From Pirellulales bacterium (GTDB lineage: Bacteria; Planctomycetota; Planctomycetia; Pirellulales; DATAWG01): DNA of 64,000 nt. The translations under genes and the position numbers were made by a program. Under the pieces are notes generated by a model that was not told where the DNA came from, did no database searches, and saw only the letters and a list, made by a program, of their open reading frames with translations. The first letter of the stretch is position 1, and the number at the start of each line of letters is the position of its first letter. Below, in pieces: positions 62,966-64,000 of the stretch. Location: the NCBI GenBank assembly GCA_035939775.1, contig DASZFO010000159.1:47926-111925 (forward strand), given 5' to 3'.

Positions 62966-63061
62966 CGCGGCTAGCGATGGCGTGACCGCGCGAATATGAT
63001 GACGCTCAATCCGGCGGCGTCAGCCATCTTTCACGCGGTTTTCCGCGGTAAACGGGTTTCC

Positions 63062-64000
63062 ATGCCGATTTCTTGGAACGAAATTCGTCAGAACGCCATT
63101 CTGTTTTCCAGCGAATGGGCCGGCGCGACTAGCGAGAGCGCGGAAAAACAGACGTTTTGGAACGAATTCTTCGCGGTCTTCGGCATTCGCCGTCGCACCG
63201 TCGCGGCTTTCGAGGAGCCGGTCAGGAATATCTCCAGCGATTACGGATTCATCGATCTCTTCTGGCGCGGGATGTTGTTGGTCGAGCACAAAAGCCGCGG
63301 CCGAGACCTTGGGAAGGCTGAATCGCAGGCGTTCCGCTACGTTCAAGACCTGGTTCGAGAAAACCGGCACGACGAAATCCCACGTTATGTCATCGTATCT
63401 GACTTCGCTCGCATTGCCCTCCACGATCTAGAGCCAGACGATCAGCGCCGAGTGCCCCTATTCGACAGTTTCCGCGTCGACACGAGCGAATTCCCGCTCA
63501 CCGAGTTGCATCGCCATATCCATGAATTCGCGTTCATACCGGGCTACCAGCGACATCGGTTTGAAGACCAAGACCCGATCAATCTTCGCGCCGTGGGAAT
63601 CATGGGCGATCTTCACGACGCTCTGGAACATGGCGGTTATCGCGGCCATGAGTTGGAGCGTTTTTTGGTTCGCGTCCTGTTTTGCCTCTTTGCCGAAGAC
63701 ACCGGGATCTTCGAGCGCGAGGCGTTCCGGCTCTATATCGAAGACCGAACCAAGCCGGATGGCGGCGATCTCGGCCTGCACCTCGCACGACTGTTCAGCG
63801 TGCTCAACACTCCGGCTGACGAGCGGCAGCGGAATCTCGACGAAATCCTGGCCGCGTTCCCCTTCTATGAAAGCTCGTTGCGTGTCAACTACTGCATTTT
63901 CAGAATTCGAATCAGTGTAAGTCCATTCTTCTATCCGAGCATAGCGCCGGGGGCGCGTAGCCCATGTGGGTGTTTCGAAATTGGGGGAAGACTGCCCCAT
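63062..64000 (+). CDS. MmeI-like type IIG restriction-modification enzyme, N-terminal part
   Basis: The frame is open from the ATG to the window edge (313 codons). It begins MPISWNEIRQNAILFSSEWA and continues TFWNEFFAVFGIRRRTVAAF and YGFIDLFWRGMLLVEHKSRG. This is the nuclease domain of MmeI-type enzymes; the PD-(D/E)xK set reads Asp65, Glu75 and Lys77. A spacer follows with LLVRVLFCLFAEDTGIFERE-like sequence (here FLVRVLFCLFAEDTGIF). Up to about residue 268 (LDEILAAFPF) it looks like the family. The last 45 residues do not, and the DNA there is different in character. The methyltransferase part should lie beyond the edge unless the gene is interrupted. Two ATGs 60-66 bases upstream in frame are alternative starts. 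Confidence 0.8.
   Translation, partial: MPISWNEIRQNAILFSSEWAGATSESAEKQTFWNEFFAVFGIRRRTVAAFEEPVRNISSDYGFIDLFWRGMLLVEHKSRGRDLGKAESQAFRYVQDLVRENRHDEIPRYVIVSDFARIALHDLEPDDQRRVPLFDSFRVDTSEFPLTELHRHIHEFAFIPGYQRHRFEDQDPINLRAVGIMGDLHDALEHGGYRGHELERFLVRVLFCLFAEDTGIFEREAFRLYIEDRTKPDGGDLGLHLARLFSVLNTPADERQRNLDEILAAFPFYESSLRVNYCIFRIRISVSPFFYPSIAPGARSPCGCFEIGGRLPH

Noticed and set aside
63458..64000. 180-codon minus-strand frame at the right edge
   Set aside because: It is antisense to the MmeI-like gene, whose plus-strand protein shows clear nuclease-domain motifs.
1..64000. tRNA, rRNA, CRISPR arrays and intact insertion sequences
   Set aside because: I looked for T-loop-like GGTTCGAATCC patterns, regular spacer-repeat arrays and transposase frames and found none. 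The repeats present are palindromic elements without regular spacing.

Overview
The window is GC-rich, densely coding DNA from a member of the Planctomycetota, most likely Pirellulales-like. The evidence is two DUF1559 pseudopilin-like proteins, a giant secreted protein opening with a planctomycete 'LEPRCLLA' motif, a PEP-CTERM protein with a propeller and beta-strand repeats, a DUF1080 protein, a sulfatase-like protein, a TAT-exported Gfo/Idh/MocA oxidoreductase, a PQQ-like propeller protein, an ECF sigma/anti-sigma pair, a Ser/Thr kinase with TPRs, and many short palindromic intergenic repeats. I see no rRNA, tRNA, CRISPR array or intact insertion sequence.

Layout. 1-2.65 kb: RND efflux permease (cut by the left edge, with a long low-complexity insertion) and its lipoprotein adaptor. 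2.9-4.5 kb: ApbE and a small unknown protein. 4.6-10.4 kb: a signalling block (PAS histidine kinase, NarL-type regulator, HPt protein, stand-alone receiver, sigma54 activator) with a candidate sigma54 promoter before a small DUF883-like protein. 10.9-15.7 kb: TAT metallophosphoesterase, ECF sigma and anti-sigma, TPR lipoprotein, cold-shock protein. 16.1-21.5 kb: degenerate sulfatase-like protein and a 1291-residue secreted GH10-like protein. 21.5-26.2 kb: housekeeping genes (HIT, Trm112-like, Ppx/GppA, RibF, DHH phosphoesterase). 26.3-28.9 kb: Rieske protein and a cytochrome b fused to a diheme cytochrome c, a compact bc-type quinol oxidase. 29-34.3 kb: DUF2252, PEBP lipoprotein, hybrid histidine kinase, porin. 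34.7-43.8 kb: lipoprotein plus DUF1559 pair, HAD hydrolase, DUF1080, IlvD, halogenase-like flavoprotein, PQQ-like propeller, ArfB, AroE. 44-53 kb: methyltransferase, PEP-CTERM propeller protein, DUF1559 protein, a cobalamin riboswitch and a giant sialidase-like protein. 53-64 kb: GlgE, membrane protein plus Ser/Thr kinase, DUF4105-like lipoprotein, YifB/ComM, Gfo/Idh/MocA, and an MmeI-like restriction-modification gene running off the right edge.

The most interesting signal is a well-formed cobalamin riboswitch on the minus strand at 48283-48512. It lies not before a transporter or B12 biosynthesis gene but before a DUF1559 pseudopilin-like gene and a PEP-CTERM propeller protein. This suggests that vitamin B12 controls a cell-surface system. 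The leader is complicated by a 119-bp palindromic repeat that must be translated as part of the DUF1559 leader peptide. The PEP-CTERM protein shares a sequence module with the giant sialidase-like protein encoded just upstream of the riboswitch.

All assignments come from reading the sequence and recalling family motifs. No database search was run. Start codons were chosen by Shine-Dalgarno match and family length and often differ from the longest open frame.
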